From Phycisphaerales bacterium (GTDB taxonomy: Bacteria; Planctomycetota; Phycisphaerae; Tepidisphaerales; Tepidisphaeraceae): a DNA stretch of 7,851 bases. Location of the stretch: NCBI GenBank assembly GCA_028288905.1, contig JAQGHJ010000100.1, forward strand, positions 1 through 7,851. Direction: 5' to 3'. Below are positions 5,680-7,851 of this stretch, piece after piece (position 1 is the first letter of the stretch; each line of letters begins with the position of its first letter). The notes under the pieces are model-generated. The model did not search any database. It saw only the letters and a list, made by a program, of their open reading frames with translations, and was not told the origin of the DNA. The position numbers and the translations under genes are program-made.

Positions 5680-6519
5680 TCATGCCGGTACCGCCTCGCC
5701 TCGCTCCAGCGCCGCGTACACCGCCCCGGCGTGCCGGGCGAACGCCACGTCGGCCCGCAGGTCGGCCGATCGCTCGCGCGGCAGGTCGATCGGGCGGTCC
5801 AGCACGACGCGCCCGGGCCGGCCGCTCATAACGACCGCCCGTGTCGCCAGGAACACCGCCTCCTGCGTCGAGTGGGTGACGAACAGCACCGTGGCACCGG
5901 TGTCGGCCCAGAGCCGGCGGAGCAGGTCGTCCAGTCGCTGGCGGGTGATCTCGTCGAGGGCGGCGAACGGCTCGTCCATCAGCAGCAGCCGGGGGCGGGT
6001 GACCAGGGCCCGGGCGATCGACACCCGCATCCGCATCCCGCCGGACAACTGAGCCGGGTACCGGTGCTCGGCCCCGCCCAGCCCGACCGCCGCCAGGGCC
6101 GCCGCCGCGGCCGACAGCCGATCGGCCGACGGCACCCCGCGGAGTTCCAGCGGCAGGGCGGCGTTGTGCAGCGCGGTCCGCCACGGCAGCAGGTGGGCGT
6201 CCTGGAACACGCACGCGACGTCCGCCCGCCGGTCTAACGGCCGGCCGTCGTCCGAGCCCGCCGCGGCGTCCACTTCCACCCGCCCGGCCGTCGGCTCGTC
6301 TAACCCGGCGACGAGCCGCAGCAGCGTCGACTTCCCGCACCCGCTCGGGCCGAGCAGGGCGACGAACTCGCCGGGGGCGATGTCGAGGTCCACCCGGCGG
6401 ATCGCCTCGACGCCGCCGGGGAAAACGTGGCGGACGCCGCTGATCTGAACGGCGACACCGCGGGTCAGCCCCGCGGGGGAGAGCGACTTCGGGACGGGGT
6501 TGAGCAGGGGAGGGCCCAC
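5680..6519 (-). CDS. ABC importer ATPase, NitT/TauT (SsuB/TauB) type
   Basis: A 279-residue nucleotide-binding subunit that powers the permease encoded next to it. All core motifs are intact: Walker A GPSGCGKST (57-65), Q-loop CVFQDAHLLPW with Q106, signature LSGGM (158-162), Walker B LLLMDEP (178-184), D-loop ALD (187-189) and switch H216 in VTHSTQEAV. The LLPW after the Q-loop and the FPGG-type N-terminus fit the nitrate/sulfonate group. The frame is open far upstream, but that part is the antisense-like shadow of the FAD gene. The GTG at 6519, with GGAG nine bases before it, is the best start; no ATG exists between there and Walker A. The C-terminus (about 240-279) is slightly longer than usual. 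It lies 80 bases downstream of the FAD gene. Confidence 0.92.
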   Translation of the reverse strand: MGPPLLNPVPKSLSPAGLTRGVAVQISGVRHVFPGGVEAIRRVDLDIAPGEFVALLGPSGCGKSTLLRLVAGLDEPTAGRVEVDAAAGSDDGRPLDRRADVACVFQDAHLLPWRTALHNAALPLELRGVPSADRLSAAAAALAAVGLGGAEHRYPAQLSGGMRMRVSIARALVTRPRLLLMDEPFAALDEITRQRLDDLLRRLWADTGATVLFVTHSTQEAVFLATRAVVMSGRPGRVVLDRPIDLPRERSADLRADVAFARHAGAVYAALERGEAVPA

Positions 6520-6528
6520 GGCCGTATT

Positions 6529-6532
6529 CTCC
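6529..6532 (-). promoter_or_regulatory. Ribosome binding site supporting the GTG start of the ATPase
   Basis: GGAG on the minus strand, nine bases before the GTG at 6519. It matters because this frame has no ATG near the expected N-terminus. Confidence 0.5.
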
Positions 6533-6574
6533 GGGCGAGGGTGGGAGTTGACAAACGGCGGGTACCGCCTGCTC

Positions 6575-6590
6575 GGCCCCGCGTGGGGCC
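6575..6590 (-). other. Hairpin between the FAD oxidoreductase and ATPase genes
   Basis: GGCCCC and GGGGCC form a perfect six-base stem around a four-base loop, ten bases past the stop codon of the FAD gene. No T-tract follows, so it is not a standard terminator. It could be a partial attenuator or an mRNA-stabilising structure between the two genes. Confidence 0.35.
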
Positions 6591-6599
6591 AACCCAACG

Positions 6600-7784
6600 T
6601 CACCCGCCGATGCCCGCCCCGGCCTTCCCCATCAGCCGCAGCGCCACCCGCCCGGCCCGGTCGTCGTGGCGGAGCAGTTCCATCGCCAACCCGCCGAGCC
6701 GGCCGGAGGACACGGCCCGGGCGGCGGCGCGGCAGGCGGCCCGGCGGGTCCGCCAGAGCGCGGCAAACGCGTCCTGAAGCCGGACGGGGTCGAACGCCGT
6801 GCCGGTCGCCGCGGCGCGGGTCAGGTGCTCGGCCGCCAGTTCGGCGCTCCGCAGGGCGAGTCCCATCCCCTCGCCCCCGATCGGCTCCAGGGCGGCCGCG
6901 GCGTTGCCGACGGCGATCACCCCGGCCGGCCAGTCGCGGCGGACGCCGAACCTCGGGAGCGGACTGGCCAAAATCGGCGACGCCCGGTCCGCGTTCCGCA
7001 GCCGCCGCCGCAGGACGACGTTTCCGCCGACGAGCCGCTCGAACACCATCTCCAGGTCGCCGGCGTGAAGCCGGACGAGGTCCGCCGGGACGCTGAACGC
7101 GGCGTTCCACCGCCCGGCCTCGATCGGGGCGAGCCCGCCGTACGTCCCGGTCGTGCCGAACAGCTCGATCGCGTCGCCCGGGCCGTCGACACCGGTCAAG
7201 TGCACCTTGAGACCCAGGTCTCCGGTCGGCGGCGGGGGGGACCGGCCGGCGAGCAGGGCCGATTTCCCGTCGGCCACGACCACCACGTCCGGCCGCTCCT
7301 CCGTCACCGCGTTCGTGAGCAGGTCGCGGACCCGGACGGCCGGGCGGGCGTCGGACCCAAGCCCCTCTTCGCCCACCCCGCCGGCCGGCCGCACCTCTTC
7401 ACACCGAGCCGGCTGCCGGACGTCGACCCCGGCGGCCCGGGCCTCGATCAGCAGGAGTTGGTCGAGCACGTGCCGGCTGACGCCCCACATCGGCCGCGGG
7501 AGCGGGATGCTCGCCGACCCGCCCCCGGCCGCGTGCAGGTGGGTGTGGTACAACGGGATCGCCCCGTGGCCGCGGACGCGCCCGGCCAGCCCGGCCCGCC
7601 GCAACACCTCCACCCCCAGCGCGCTGAGGCACTCCCCGCACACCTTGTCCCGCGGAAACCGATGCTGCTCGGCCATCGCGACCCGCCATCCGGCCCTTGC
7701 CAGCAGCACGGCCAACAGTGACCCGGCCGGACCGGCACCGATCACGAACGCGGAGGGCGGGGCGGGGCGGGCGGCGTTACGCAT
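6600..7784 (-). CDS. FAD-dependent oxidoreductase, geranylgeranyl reductase-like group
   Basis: A 394-residue flavoprotein of the p-hydroxybenzoate hydroxylase fold. The N-terminal Rossmann motif is VIGAGPAGSLLAVLLARAG (14-32), with E39 placed to bind the FAD ribose, followed by FPRDKVCGECLS (43-54). The second FAD motif is VGNAAAALEPIGGEGMG (292-308), with Asn where many relatives have Asp (GDAA). Members of this group reduce isoprenoid chains or hydroxylate lipids, aromatics and polyketides; some sit beside type III polyketide synthases, but none is visible here. Substrate is unknown. The ATG at 7784 gives a normal N-terminus; the frame stays open to the right edge, so an earlier start is possible but not needed. 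No strong ribosome binding site is seen. It is the first visible gene of the leftward block with the ABC importer genes. Confidence 0.88.
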   Translation of the reverse strand: MRNAARPAPPSAFVIGAGPAGSLLAVLLARAGWRVAMAEQHRFPRDKVCGECLSALGVEVLRRAGLAGRVRGHGAIPLYHTHLHAAGGGSASIPLPRPMWGVSRHVLDQLLLIEARAAGVDVRQPARCEEVRPAGGVGEEGLGSDARPAVRVRDLLTNAVTEERPDVVVVADGKSALLAGRSPPPPTGDLGLKVHLTGVDGPGDAIELFGTTGTYGGLAPIEAGRWNAAFSVPADLVRLHAGDLEMVFERLVGGNVVLRRRLRNADRASPILASPLPRFGVRRDWPAGVIAVGNAAAALEPIGGEGMGLALRSAELAAEHLTRAAATGTAFDPVRLQDAFAALWRTRRAACRAAARAVSSGRLGGLAMELLRHDDRAGRVALRLMGKAGAGIGG

Positions 7785-7851
7785 CTGGTGGATCGTAGGA
7801 GCGCCGGCTGGGACCGGGCCGCCGGGCAGGTCGTCCGACCTCCGTGTTGAC

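Noticed and set aside
6666..7721. Long plus-strand frame of 351 codons opposite the FAD gene
   Set aside because: Antisense shadow in GC-rich DNA: Arg/Pro/Gly-rich, no motifs, while the minus strand has intact FAD-binding motifs.
1..7851. tRNA, rRNA, CRISPR array, insertion sequence or a defence system
   Set aside because: No direct-repeat array, cloverleaf, transposase motif or defence-type domain was seen on either strand by reading.

Overview
The window looks like a high-GC planctomycete chromosome, most likely Gemmataceae or a close relative. This rests on four things: a stand-alone prepilin-like protein of the kind that is strongly multiplied in planctomycetes, with an [16 protein letters not shown] head and an Asp-rich end; a long-form HisG with a GLPSGSL head; a Lys-rich tail on the first protein; and an intergenic heptanucleotide repeat. 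The organism call is inference from protein style, not from a marker gene. Most of the window is ordinary housekeeping and transport. I do not see a convincing new multi-gene system.

Layout. At 1-398 (+) is the C-terminal end of an endonuclease III-like (HhH-GPD fold) protein cut by the window edge. A 101-base inverted repeat built of degenerate 7-mers (404-504) fills the gap to hisG (509-1402, +), ATP phosphoribosyltransferase, the first step of histidine synthesis. hisG converges on pgeF/yfiH (1464-2318, -), a laccase-domain enzyme with its His/Cys/His zinc ligands intact. Upstream of pgeF on the same strand is a small lipoprotein of unknown function (2561-2893, -) with a clear ribosome binding site and lipobox.

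From 2894 to 3650 there is no convincing gene. The left part carries overlapping short reading frames on the minus strand that look like a decayed gene or an intergenic repeat. The right part is visibly AT-richer than the rest of the window and leads to the prepilin-like gene (3651-4598, +). That gene is followed by a hairpin and then a strong intrinsic terminator (4656-4708).

The right half is one leftward block: an FAD-dependent oxidoreductase of the geranylgeranyl reductase-like group (6600-7784), an ABC importer ATPase (5680-6519) and its permease of the NitT/TauT type (4728-5537). The ATPase and permease should form the membrane part of a nutrient importer, but no substrate-binding protein is present in the window. 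The FAD enzyme upstream may be co-transcribed with them; whether it acts on the imported compound cannot be told from sequence.
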